From: Alphaproteobacteria bacterium AO1-B
Lineage (GTDB): Bacteria; Pseudomonadota; Alphaproteobacteria; Rhizobiales; Stappiaceae
Reading direction: 5' to 3'
NCBI GenBank assembly: GCA_001890945.1
Contig: MLAX01000004.1
Location: forward strand, 372,001 to 436,000
Length of the DNA: 64,000 bases
Part shown: in pieces, positions 33,691 to 41,783 of the stretch
Numbering within the stretch: the first letter of the stretch is position 1
Layout: each line of letters starts with the position of its first letter
Translations under genes and position numbers: made by a program
The notes under the pieces: model-generated
Database searches by the model: none
What the model was told of the DNA's origin: nothing
The model's input: only the letters and a program-made list of their open reading frames with translations

Positions 33691-34881
33691 ATGAGCTTTC
33701 AAAATCCTGTTTTTATTCCAGGTCCGACAAATATGCCGGAAGCGCTTCGCAAGGCGTGTGATATGCCGACACTGGATCATCGATCACCGTTGTTTGGCGA
33801 AATACTTCAGCCGGCACTGTTGGGTGTAAAAAAGATACTCAAGAGCGAACTTGCAGAGGTTTTCATCTTTCCATCGACCGGTACCGGTGGATGGGAAACG
33901 GTGATCACGAACACACTGAGCCCGGGTGACAAGATCCTGGCTGCTCGCAACGGCATGTTTTCGCACCGCTGGATCGATCTTTGTCAGCGTCACGGGCTGG
34001 ATGTTGTGATTGTTGATGCGCCGTGGGGAACCGGTTTGCCAGCGGATCGCTATGAAGAAATCCTGGCTGCAGACACGCATCATGAAATCAAGGCAGTGCT
34101 TGCGACGCACAATGAGACGGCAACGGGCGTTAAATCTGATATCGCTGCGGTTCGACGCGCGCTCAACAATGCCAAGCATCCGGCGCTGCTTTATGTCGAC
34201 GGTGTCAGCTCCATCGCATCCATGGACTTCCGTATGGATGAATGGGGCGCCGATGCCGCTGTCACGGGATCGCAGAAGGGTTTCATGCTGCCGGCAGGCC
34301 TGGCAATCGTCGGATTGTCACCCAAGGCGCAGGCGGCTGTCGACAAGGCGAAGCTGCCGCGAACTTTCTTCGACATCCGCGACATGCGGAAGTCTTATGT
34401 GGTCAATGCCTACCCCTATACACCTGCGGTTGGACTGCTCAATGGCCTGAAAACAAGCTGTGACATGCTGTTATCCGAAGGACTTGATAATGTGTTTGCC
34501 CGGCACCATCGCATCGCAGAAGGTGTGCGCGCGGCGGTCCATGCCTGGGGGCTTCAGCTTTGTGCGGGATCCCGTGATGTCTATTCCGAAACGGTCAGCG
34601 CCATTCGAACCCCCGAGGGCTTCAACGCCACCGACATCGTCACCCATGCAGCTGGGAAATACGGTGTAGCGTTTGGCGTTGGCCTCGGGGAAGTGGCCGG
34701 CAAGGTCTTCCGGATCGGGCACCTCGGCAGCCTAACCGACGTCATGACTCTCTCTGGTTTGGCAACAGCGGAAATGGTCATGGCAGATCTGGGTCTTTCC
34801 ATCAAACTGGGCTCAGGCGTTGCCGCGGCTCAAGACTATTACCGCACCGAGGAGGCCGTTTCCTCAAAGGAGGCCGCATGA
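33691..34881 (+). CDS. bhcA: Aspartate-glyoxylate aminotransferase
   Basis: A 396-residue PLP enzyme of the alanine-glyoxylate/serine-glyoxylate aminotransferase class. The PLP lysine is Lys196 in TGSQKGFML; the phosphate-binding loop is near STGTGGWE. In the beta-hydroxyaspartate cycle BhcA transfers the amino group of aspartate to glyoxylate, giving glycine and oxaloacetate. It has a GAGAGGAAA ribosome site and an ATGA overlap with bhcB. The assignment depends on the complete four-gene order, since the fold alone fits serine-glyoxylate aminotransferase too. Confidence 0.9.
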   Translation: MSFQNPVFIPGPTNMPEALRKACDMPTLDHRSPLFGEILQPALLGVKKILKSELAEVFIFPSTGTGGWETVITNTLSPGDKILAARNGMFSHRWIDLCQRHGLDVVIVDAPWGTGLPADRYEEILAADTHHEIKAVLATHNETATGVKSDIAAVRRALNNAKHPALLYVDGVSSIASMDFRMDEWGADAAVTGSQKGFMLPAGLAIVGLSPKAQAAVDKAKLPRTFFDIRDMRKSYVVNAYPYTPAVGLLNGLKTSCDMLLSEGLDNVFARHHRIAEGVRAAVHAWGLQLCAGSRDVYSETVSAIRTPEGFNATDIVTHAAGKYGVAFGVGLGEVAGKVFRIGHLGSLTDVMTLSGLATAEMVMADLGLSIKLGSGVAAAQDYYRTEEAVSSKEAA

Positions 34882-35849
34882 AGACCGACGCCCTGAACTC
34901 CTACATCCCAACCCTGGAGGACATGCTGGTTGCGCATGAACGGATCAAGCCATACGTGCATCGGACACCTGTTCTGACGTCTTCGTTCCTGAATGATCTG
35001 ACCGGTGCTGAGCTGTTTTTCAAGTGTGAGAATTTTCAGAAAGCTGGTGCCTTCAAGGTACGCGGCGCGTCCAATGCGGTCTTCGGTCTCGATGAAGAAA
35101 CGGCCAAAACGGGTGTCGCCACCCACAGCTCGGGCAACCATGCCCTGAGCTTGTCCTATGCAGCGGGCCGGCGGGGCATCCCGTGTCACGTGGTCATGCC
35201 GCGCACAGCGCCGCAGGCCAAGAAGGATGCCGTTCGCGGCTATGGCGGCATCATCACCGAATGCGAACCGTCGACCTCCAGTCGGGAAGCCGTTTTCGCC
35301 GAAGTTGAAAAGAAAACCGGTGCCGAGTTTGTGCATCCCTATAACGACCCACGCGTGATTGCCGGACAGGGAACCTGTTCCAAGGAACTGATGGAGCAGA
35401 CTGACGGCCTGGATGCAGTGATTGCGCCGATTGGCGGCGGCGGCATGGTGTCTGGAACTTGCCTCACCCTGTCGAACTTGGCACCGGAGGTAAAGATCTT
35501 CGCGGCCGAGCCTGAGCAGGCGGACGATGCTGCGCGCAGCTTTCGGGCCGGGCACATCATCGCGGATGATGCTCCCAACACAGTGGCAGACGGCCTGAAA
35601 GTACCGCTGAAGGATCTGACCTGGCACTTCGTCTCCAACTACGTGTCGGATGTCTTGACGGCTTCCGAGCAGGAGATTGTTGAGGCGATGAGGCTGACCT
35701 GGGCGCGCATGAAAATCGTCATGGAGCCGTCCTCCGCCGTCCCGCTCGCGACAATCTTGAAGAACAGGCACATCTTCGCGGGCAAGCGCGTTGGTGTCAT
35801 CATCACCGGCGGCAACGTCGACCTGAACAAACTCCCTTGGACCCTTTGA
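34878..35849 (+). CDS. bhcB: beta-Hydroxyaspartate dehydratase
   Basis: A 323-residue fold-type II PLP enzyme related to threonine dehydratase/serine racemase. The PLP lysine is Lys60 (FQKAGAFKVRGA) and the phosphate-cradling glycine loop is at 186-189 (IGGGGMVSG). It converts beta-hydroxyaspartate to iminosuccinate. GGAGG precedes the start and the gene overlaps bhcA by 4 bases. No regulatory ACT domain follows, as expected for BhcB. Confidence 0.9.
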   Translation: MKTDALNSYIPTLEDMLVAHERIKPYVHRTPVLTSSFLNDLTGAELFFKCENFQKAGAFKVRGASNAVFGLDEETAKTGVATHSSGNHALSLSYAAGRRGIPCHVVMPRTAPQAKKDAVRGYGGIITECEPSTSSREAVFAEVEKKTGAEFVHPYNDPRVIAGQGTCSKELMEQTDGLDAVIAPIGGGGMVSGTCLTLSNLAPEVKIFAAEPEQADDAARSFRAGHIIADDAPNTVADGLKVPLKDLTWHFVSNYVSDVLTASEQEIVEAMRLTWARMKIVMEPSSAVPLATILKNRHIFAGKRVGVIITGGNVDLNKLPWTL

Positions 35850-35871
35850 AGCCGTTTCGGAGATCAAACTG

Positions 35872-37035
35872 ATGAACGCAATAACTGGATTTGAAAAACT
35901 TGAGGTTGGGTACGACGTTCCGGCTGTTCCGGGTATGGACGAAGCGGACATCCAAACGCCATGCCTGGTGCTCGATTTGGATGCACTGGAGCGCAACATC
36001 AAGAAGATGGGCGACTACGCCAAGGCGCATGGTATGCGCCACCGGGTCCACGGCAAGATGCACAAGTCCGTCGATGTCGCCAAATTGCAGGAACGCCTGG
36101 GCGGAGCCGTCGGCGTTTGCTGCCAGAAGGTGAGCGAAGCCGAGGTTTTTGCACGCGGCGGCATCAAGGATGTTCTCGTGTCCAACCAGGTGCGCGACCC
36201 GGCGAAGATTAAGCGCTTGGCGCAGTTGCCGAAGCTCGGTGCCCGCACTTTGGTTTGTGTCGATGATATCGACAACGTTGCCGAACTCTCGGCAGCAGCA
36301 GTCGAGGCTGGGACGACGCTGGAAGTCTTCATTGAAATCGACTGCGGTGCCGGCCGCTGCGGTGTGACGACGACAGAGGCGGTTGTTGAAATCGCAAAGG
36401 CCGTTGATGCAGCTCAAGGGCTGAAATTCACCGGCATTCAGGCCTATCAGGGGGCCATGCAGCATCTCGATACATACGAGGCCCGCAAGGAGAAGCTCGA
36501 CGTTGCCATTGCCATGGTCAAGCATGCAGTCGCAGGATTGAAAGCGGCCGGTCTGGAGCCGGAACTGGTCTCCGGTGGCGGCACGGGGTCCTACTATTTC
36601 GAATCCAATTCAGGTGTCTACAACGAGCTGCAGTGCGGGTCGTATGCTTTCATGGATGCGGACTATGGCCGGATCCTGGACAAGGAGGGCAACCGCATTG
36701 ACCAGGGCGAGTGGGAGAATGCGTTCTTCATTCTCACCCAGGTGATGAGCCACGCAAAGGCCGACAAGGCGATCTGCGATGCCGGTTTGAAAGCCCAGTC
36801 GGTCGACAGTGGTCTGCCCTTCATTTTCGGTAGATCTGATGTTGAATACGTCAAATGCTCGGACGAGCATGGGGTGATTGCCGATCCAGATGGTGTCTTG
36901 CAGGTTGGCGAGAAGCTGAAGCTTGTCCCGGGCCACTGTGACCCGACGGCCAATGTCCATGATTGGTACGTTGGGGTCCGCAATGGCAAGGTTGAGACGG
37001 TCTGGCCGGTCTCCGCCCGCGGCAAGGCTTACTGA
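35872..37035 (+). CDS. bhcC: beta-Hydroxyaspartate aldolase
   Basis: A 387-residue fold-type III PLP enzyme of the D-threonine aldolase family. The PLP lysine is predicted at Lys62 in HRVHGKMHKS, and the C-terminal metal-binding stretch HCDPTANVHDWYV is intact. It condenses glycine and glyoxylate into (2R,3S)-beta-hydroxyaspartate, the carbon-joining step of the cycle. It follows bhcB by 22 bases. A terminator-like hairpin lies between it and bhcD. Confidence 0.9.
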   Translation: MNAITGFEKLEVGYDVPAVPGMDEADIQTPCLVLDLDALERNIKKMGDYAKAHGMRHRVHGKMHKSVDVAKLQERLGGAVGVCCQKVSEAEVFARGGIKDVLVSNQVRDPAKIKRLAQLPKLGARTLVCVDDIDNVAELSAAAVEAGTTLEVFIEIDCGAGRCGVTTTEAVVEIAKAVDAAQGLKFTGIQAYQGAMQHLDTYEARKEKLDVAIAMVKHAVAGLKAAGLEPELVSGGGTGSYYFESNSGVYNELQCGSYAFMDADYGRILDKEGNRIDQGEWENAFFILTQVMSHAKADKAICDAGLKAQSVDSGLPFIFGRSDVEYVKCSDEHGVIADPDGVLQVGEKLKLVPGHCDPTANVHDWYVGVRNGKVETVWPVSARGKAY

Positions 37036-37056
37036 TCCAGCACGTTGTTCGATATG

Positions 37057-37085
37057 GCTGAGCCCCGAGCGGGCTCGGCTTTTTT
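37057..37085 (+). terminator. Terminator-like hairpin between bhcC and bhcD
   Basis: A 9-base-pair stem (GCTGAGCCC with GGGCTCGGC, one G-U pair), a 5-base loop and six T directly after it make a canonical rho-independent terminator. It sits inside the operon, and the bhcD ribosome site GGAG begins three bases after the T run. It should lower bhcD transcript relative to bhcABC. Confidence 0.8.
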
Positions 37086-37097
37086 GTGGAGACACCT

Positions 37098-38063
37098 ATG
37101 ATCATTGTTCCTGAAAAGGAAATACCAGCCCTTCTGGGGCGGGCCGAAGCTTTTGAGGCAGTCGAAAGCGTATTCGCTGCAATGTCGAGCGGCGCTGCCT
37201 ATAATTTTCCGGTCATTCGCGAAGCCATTGGCCATGCGGATGCACTATACGGCTTCAAGTCCGGCTTTGACCGGTCCTCGCTGGCATTGGGGCTGAAGTC
37301 CGGTGGGTACTGGCCAGGCAATGCCGACAAGGGTCTGACCAACCACCAGTCGACGGTTTTCCTGTTTGATGCGGACACCGGCAAGGCCAGAGCTATCGTT
37401 GGCGGCAATCTGTTGACGGCGCTGCGCACGGCGGCTGCTTCTGCCGTCTCGATCAAGCATCTGGCGCGCAAGGATGCAAAGGTTCTTGGTATGATCGGCG
37501 CAGGTCACCAATCCGCGTTTCAAATGCGGGCGGCTGCCGAACAGCGGTCTTTCGAGAAGGTGATCGGCTGGAACCTGCATCCTGAAATGCTGTCCCGGCT
37601 GGAAGAGACCGCCAAAGAGCTTGGTCTGCCTTTTGAGGCCGTAGATCTTGATCGTCTGGGGGCGGAAGCCGATGTTGTCATTTCCATCACATCCAGCTTT
37701 GACCCGATCTTGAAAGCAGCGCAGGTCACATCCGGAACGCACCTTGCCTGCATGGGCACCGACACGAAAGGCAAACAGGAAGTCGAAGCTGAACTGGTGG
37801 CCACGGCCGCCGTTTTCACGGATGAAGTCGCCCAGTCCTCGACCATCGGCGAGTGCCAGCACGCTGTTGCAAACGGGCTGATATCGCAGAATGACATCAA
37901 CGAAATCGGGGCAGTCATTAACGGTAAACATCCGGGACGGACGTCAGAGGATGAAATCACCCTGTTCGACGGTACCGGTGTTGGTCTGCAGGACTTGGCT
38001 GTTGCTTCAGCGGTTGTCGACCTAGCGATCGAAAAGGGTGTCGCGATCAACGTTGATTTCTAA
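37098..38063 (+). CDS. bhcD: Iminosuccinate reductase
   Basis: A 321-residue NAD(P)H-dependent protein of the ornithine cyclodeaminase/mu-crystallin family. The Rossmann motif is GMIGAGHQSAFQMRA near residue 138, and the substrate-side segment FGFK-like YGFKSGFDRSSLALGLKSGGYW is typical. It reduces iminosuccinate to aspartate, closing the cycle and regenerating the amino donor for BhcA. The start at 37098 has GGAG 7 bases upstream, right behind the hairpin after bhcC. Confidence 0.9.
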   Translation: MIIVPEKEIPALLGRAEAFEAVESVFAAMSSGAAYNFPVIREAIGHADALYGFKSGFDRSSLALGLKSGGYWPGNADKGLTNHQSTVFLFDADTGKARAIVGGNLLTALRTAAASAVSIKHLARKDAKVLGMIGAGHQSAFQMRAAAEQRSFEKVIGWNLHPEMLSRLEETAKELGLPFEAVDLDRLGAEADVVISITSSFDPILKAAQVTSGTHLACMGTDTKGKQEVEAELVATAAVFTDEVAQSSTIGECQHAVANGLISQNDINEIGAVINGKHPGRTSEDEITLFDGTGVGLQDLAVASAVVDLAIEKGVAINVDF

Positions 38064-38101
38064 CGGGGTTCGGCCAATCAATTTTCCAAGAACCTTGCCT
38101 G

Positions 38102-38131
38102 GGGCCGGCGGAAACGCTGGCCCTCTTTTTT
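38102..38131 (+). terminator. Rho-independent terminator after bhcD
   Basis: GGGCCGGCG and CGCTGGCCC pair over 9 positions (one G-U) around a GAAA tetraloop and are followed by TCTTTTTT. This marks the end of the bhcABCD operon. Confidence 0.9.
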
Positions 38132-38173
38132 GTTGGTGCGGATGTCATTGGTGATGCTTTTCAGTCTGGCGCC

Positions 38174-38194
38174 GCCTCGGACTTGATCCGGGGC
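38174..38194. repeat. Short palindromic intergenic repeat of alphaproteobacterial type
   Basis: GCCTCGGA, CTTGA, TCCGGGGC form an imperfect hairpin. The core CGGACTTGATCCGGGG resembles the dispersed palindromic element found between genes in many alphaproteobacteria. I see only this one copy in the window. It lies between the bhcD terminator and the permease terminator. The rest of 38132-38262 holds nothing else I recognise. Confidence 0.5.
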
Positions 38195-38262
38195 CAAAGT
38201 GAATGATCAAGACGAATAGGGCTGATCACAAGGGCAGCCGAATTTATTGAGATACTGAATGC

Positions 38263-38291
38263 CAAAAAGAAAAGGGCCGCAGAAGCGGCCC
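38263..38291 (-). terminator. Rho-independent terminator after the NCS2 permease gene
   Basis: GGGCCGC and GCGGCCC pair perfectly around a 4-base loop; on the minus strand the stem is followed by TTTTCTTTTT. It lies 31 bases past the permease stop. Confidence 0.85.
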
Positions 38292-38322
38292 AATCGATTT
38301 CGTAGGTTCTTACGCACTCGGA

Positions 38323-39750
38323 TTACTCCGCCGGTAGAGAACCTTTGCCATGGCCGGCCATGCCGCCGGAGACTTCTTCGGTCGCTTCTTCGGACAGTTC
38401 ATCTGGAAGGATCAGATTAAGGACAATGGCGATCGCTGCTGCGGGCAGAAGCCCCGTTGTCAGCAAGATCCGAGCTGTATCCGGCATATGCTGCAGCGCG
38501 CCCGGTTCCAGCTTAAGGCCCAGTCCGATGGTCAGGGCAATCGCGAAGATCACCATGTTGCGGCGGTTCCAGTTTACATCCGAGAGCATTGAGACACCCG
38601 CTGCGACAACCATTCCGAACATGACGATGACGCCGCCGCCAAGAACCTCAATCGGGACGGTGCGGATCAAACCGCCGACCTTTGGAACCAGCCCGCAGAT
38701 GATCAGGAAAATGGCGCCGCATGTCACCACATGCCTGCTCATGACACCGGTCATGGCGATCAGGCCGACGTTCTGGCTGAAGGATGTGTTCGGAAACCCG
38801 CCGAACAAGCCGGCGACGGTGCTGCCCAGACCATCGGCGTAGGTCGCACCGGAAATTTCCTTGTCTGTTGCGTCACGGCCTGCACCACCTTTTGTAATCC
38901 CGGTGACGTCGCCCACGGTTTCGATTGCCGAAACAAAGCCCATGAGACAGAAGCCGATGACCGCAGCTGCGGAGATTTCAAACCCGTACTTGAAAGGTTG
39001 CGGCAGGGCGAATGCGCTGGCATTTGACCAGGAAGACGCAATGGTGTCGAAAGTGAGCATCCCGGTCATAAGCGCATAAATGTAACCTGCAATCAGGCCC
39101 AGCAGCACTGCAGAAACCGACAACATACCTCTGGCATAGAACTTGAGCCCAAGGGTGACGAAGATGACCACCAGCGCCGCAGACCAGTTGAGCAAAGACC
39201 CGTATTCCGGAGTGCCGATGGCCGGTACACCGCCGGCGGCGTATTGGATCCCGACCTTGACCAGTGACAGACCGATCATCGTAACGACCAATCCTGTGAC
39301 AAGCGGCGGCAGGGCAAAGCGGATTTTCCCGATAAACAGACCCAGTACCGCATGGAACATGCCGCCGATGATGACCCCGCCAAAGACGGCGGCGAGCCCG
39401 TCAACGCCTTTGCCGGCGACAAGCGGAATCATGATCGGCAGGAAGGCAAAGGATGTACCTTGTACAATTGGCAGACCCGCGCCGACCGGGCCGAGCGTGA
39501 TGGTTTGAAGCAGTGTTGCCACACCGGCAAACAGCATCGACATCTGGATTAGGTAAAGAAGCTCGGGAAAATCAGGTGAATTCGAACCGAAGCCGAAACC
39601 GGCAGCTCCCGCCACGATGATCGCGGGGGTCACGTTTGAAACAAACATGGCCAGGACGTGCTGGATCCCGAGCGGGATTGCCTTTGCCAAAGGCGGGGTA
39701 TAGTTGGGATCGCGCAGTTGCTCCGGCGATCCGATCGATGCGTTACTCAT
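38323..39750 (-). CDS. NCS2 family xanthine/uric acid:proton symporter
   Basis: A 475-residue nucleobase:cation symporter-2 with about 12-14 hydrophobic segments. Landmarks are PLGIQHVLAMFVSNVTPAIIVAGA at the N-terminus, the substrate-site region GFVSAIETVGDVTGIT and the QNVGLIAMTGVMSRHV motif (QN-x-G) that separates xanthine/urate carriers from uracil carriers. Linked genes for hydroxyisourate hydrolase and xanthine dehydrogenase support a purine substrate, probably urate or xanthine. GAGGAGAAA precedes the start. It is transcribed away from hiuH. Confidence 0.9.
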   Translation of the reverse strand: MSNASIGSPEQLRDPNYTPPLAKAIPLGIQHVLAMFVSNVTPAIIVAGAAGFGFGSNSPDFPELLYLIQMSMLFAGVATLLQTITLGPVGAGLPIVQGTSFAFLPIMIPLVAGKGVDGLAAVFGGVIIGGMFHAVLGLFIGKIRFALPPLVTGLVVTMIGLSLVKVGIQYAAGGVPAIGTPEYGSLLNWSAALVVIFVTLGLKFYARGMLSVSAVLLGLIAGYIYALMTGMLTFDTIASSWSNASAFALPQPFKYGFEISAAAVIGFCLMGFVSAIETVGDVTGITKGGAGRDATDKEISGATYADGLGSTVAGLFGGFPNTSFSQNVGLIAMTGVMSRHVVTCGAIFLIICGLVPKVGGLIRTVPIEVLGGGVIVMFGMVVAAGVSMLSDVNWNRRNMVIFAIALTIGLGLKLEPGALQHMPDTARILLTTGLLPAAAIAIVLNLILPDELSEEATEEVSGGMAGHGKGSLPAE

Positions 39751-40142
39751 GGTTTCTCCTCTGAAGGTCGATCGGATGTCCCTGTCTCGTTTGATGGACC
39801 GGGATCATCCTTTTTGTGAATCTCAAACCAGTTCTGGTGTGATCCCCACGGATGTGACTGCCAGCCCTCCCGGCACGGCAGGTTTTGAAAAGGTGAGCAG
39901 CCTGCTTCGCGCGGAGCGTGAGAGAACCGTGCGCAGGTCTTTTCTGGTCGTTGTGGTGAAGGTCGATGGGGACAGCACACTGCAAGTCGTAGACATACTT
40001 GCGCCCGCAAGATCTGAGCCGGTTGCCGGATTATCGGCGACCGGTGCCTGCAGTTTCCGTCCGGAAGAATGATCCGGGGATCCAGGCATGTTCTCTGACC
40101 CGTCTAACAATTGCTGCCATTTTTCTTATAAAGCAAAATAAT
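39751..40142. other. Intergenic stretch without an assigned gene
   Basis: About 390 bases between the permease start and the dyad upstream of hiuH. The middle part (39794-40072) is open on the plus strand for 92 codons but has no ribosome site and resembles no family I know; the opposite strand is also open with a Ser/Thr-rich product. From about 40090 the sequence becomes AT-rich and promoter-like. It could be a long regulatory region or hold a small unrecognised gene. Confidence 0.4.
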
Positions 40143-40169
40143 CTTCTGACTTTCTTGTAAAATCAGAAG
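40143..40169. promoter_or_regulatory. Inverted repeat CTTCTGA-N13-TCAGAAG upstream of hiuH
   Basis: A perfect 7+7 inverted repeat in AT-rich sequence 83 bases before the hydroxyisourate hydrolase start. Size and spacing suit an operator or a leader hairpin. The regulator is not identifiable; the LysR protein downstream is a candidate. Confidence 0.4.
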
Positions 40170-40251
40170 GTGCTTTTGGATATCGGCTGGTGCAAAACAA
40201 GGCCTGTGCTCAGCATGATTGGCGGCAACAATGATTATTTAGGAGAGCCTT

Positions 40252-40605
40252 ATGGCCGGATATCTCACTACCCATGTTCTCGACACCGCCCAAGGCTGTC
40301 CCGGCAAGGGGATCAAGATCGACCTTTACCGGATCTCCGGTGACAGCCGCATTTTCGTCCGTAGCCTCGTGACGAATAATGATGGCAGGACAGACACCCA
40401 CATACTTCCATCCGAAGATTTCGAGACCGGTACTTACGAACTCGAGTTTCATGTCGGCGCATATTTCGATGAAGCTGGAATATCCCTACCGGACCCAAAG
40501 TTCTTGGACGTCGTCCCGTTGCGCTTCGGCATGTCGGAGGAAGCGCATTATCACGTCCCGCTCCTCGTCTCCCCGTTCAGCTACTCCACTTACCGCGGGA
40601 GCTGA
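40252..40605 (+). CDS. hiuH: 5-Hydroxyisourate hydrolase (transthyretin-like)
   Basis: A 117-residue transthyretin-fold enzyme that hydrolyses 5-hydroxyisourate, the product of urate oxidation, toward allantoin. Catalytic-type His in LTTHVLDTAQGCPG near the N-terminus and the C-terminal tetrapeptide YRGS are diagnostic. No signal peptide, so it is cytoplasmic. AGGAG lies 6 bases before the ATG. The urate oxidase and decarboxylase expected on either side of this step are not in the window. Confidence 0.95.
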   Translation: MAGYLTTHVLDTAQGCPGKGIKIDLYRISGDSRIFVRSLVTNNDGRTDTHILPSEDFETGTYELEFHVGAYFDEAGISLPDPKFLDVVPLRFGMSEEAHYHVPLLVSPFSYSTYRGS

Positions 40606-40638
40606 TTGACCGGATATTGTTTTCAGCTTTGAGGAAGT

Positions 40639-40668
40639 CAGGGGCAGGGGACCTGCCTCTGGTTTTAT
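40639..40668 (+). terminator. Terminator after hiuH
   Basis: CAGGGGCAG and CTGCCTCTG pair over 9 positions (one G-U) around a 5-base loop, followed by GTTTTATT. It slightly overlaps the 3' end of the convergent LysR gene. Confidence 0.75.
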
Positions 40669-41582
40669 TCTGCTGCTGTGGCGCGATCGCTGAGATCGGC
40701 ATGCTTGATGACAAAGTCGACAAAGTGCCGGATTTTGGGATCCTGCAAACGGCGGTGCGGATATAGGCAGCCGAAAATTGTCGGCGGTGGTGGCGTGTCG
40801 GACAAGATCTCCACGAGATCTCCCTTCCGCAAGTGCTCGGCAACATCGAACCGGGGTTTGTTGACGATGCCGTATCCGCTGAGGGCCCAATCTGTAAGAA
40901 CGTCGCTATGATCGGCGTCGAATTTCCCGGAGACTTGCAGTTTTCGTGGTCCTTCTTTGGTCTCCAGAACCCAAAAATATTCCGGAGAATGCGGATAACG
41001 CAGCAAAAGGCAGTTGTGTTCGCCGGTTAAAAGATCATCTGGTGATTGAGGTATTCCGTGCATTTCAAGATACCCCGGAGCAGCGCATAGAACGCGCGGA
41101 CAATCGGCAATCTTCCGCAGTTTCAAGTTGGAATCTTCCGGCGTGCCAATGAAGAAAGCAACGTCCAAACCGTCCGACATGATGTCGACTTTGCGGTCGG
41201 ATAAACGCATGTGAACTTCTGTTGCGGGAAACTGTTCAACGAACTTAGGCACGAGCGGCGAGATGATCCGGCGTCCGGCACCGAGCGGCGCGGTGATCCG
41301 CAAAACACCGCGCGGCATATCGGAGAAACTCGCAACCGCTGCCTCTGCGTCATTGATGGATTCTAGAGCTTTTACAGCATGTTCGTAGAAAACCTTGCCC
41401 ACTTCTGTCGGCGTGAGGGACCGGGTCGTCCTGTTGAATAACCGGGCACCAAGATGCTTTTCCAGCTCCTTGATCCGTTTGCTGGCGACCGCTGGTGTCA
41501 TCCGCAAATCCCGGCCGCCCGCTGTTATGCTGCCGAGCTCAACCACCCGCGTGAAGACCCGCAGGCTTTCCAGATAGGCCAT
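40665..41582 (-). CDS. LysR-family transcriptional regulator
   Basis: A 305-residue LysR regulator. Helix-turn-helix at residues about 1-60 (LRVFTRVVELGSITAGGRDLRMTPAVASKRIKELEKHLGARLFNRTTRSL), effector domain after that. The start of this type, with GS-TAGGRDL and RMTPAV, is common in a subgroup of proteobacterial LysR proteins. It is divergent from xdhABC with a 201-base shared promoter region and is the natural candidate regulator of the xanthine dehydrogenase operon. Ligand unknown. Confidence 0.88.
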   Translation of the reverse strand: MAYLESLRVFTRVVELGSITAGGRDLRMTPAVASKRIKELEKHLGARLFNRTTRSLTPTEVGKVFYEHAVKALESINDAEAAVASFSDMPRGVLRITAPLGAGRRIISPLVPKFVEQFPATEVHMRLSDRKVDIMSDGLDVAFFIGTPEDSNLKLRKIADCPRVLCAAPGYLEMHGIPQSPDDLLTGEHNCLLLRYPHSPEYFWVLETKEGPRKLQVSGKFDADHSDVLTDWALSGYGIVNKPRFDVAEHLRKGDLVEILSDTPPPPTIFGCLYPHRRLQDPKIRHFVDFVIKHADLSDRATAAE

Positions 41583-41684
41583 TAGCAGTCCTCCCTCGTT
41601 CAGCTGTGCCCGGTCGCGATCATTCTTCCGAACCGCACCATTGGTCCAATGGCGTGGTTCTAGCCCGATTATCGCACAGGCATT

Positions 41685-41701
41685 TTCAATGGATTGTTGA
41701 A
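41685..41701. promoter_or_regulatory. LysR-type dyad between the LysR gene and xdhA
   Basis: TTCAA, seven bases, TTGAA form a perfect 5+5 dyad 83 bases upstream of xdhA in the divergent promoter region. Its size fits a LysR-type regulator site. Assignment is inferred from position. Confidence 0.45.
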
Positions 41702-41783
41702 AGAATTTCCGGTTTAGCCAGATTTTTTAGAGGCGAACGCGGCCGTACGGTCCATGGCGAGATGAGAGCTTGCCGAGGACGCA

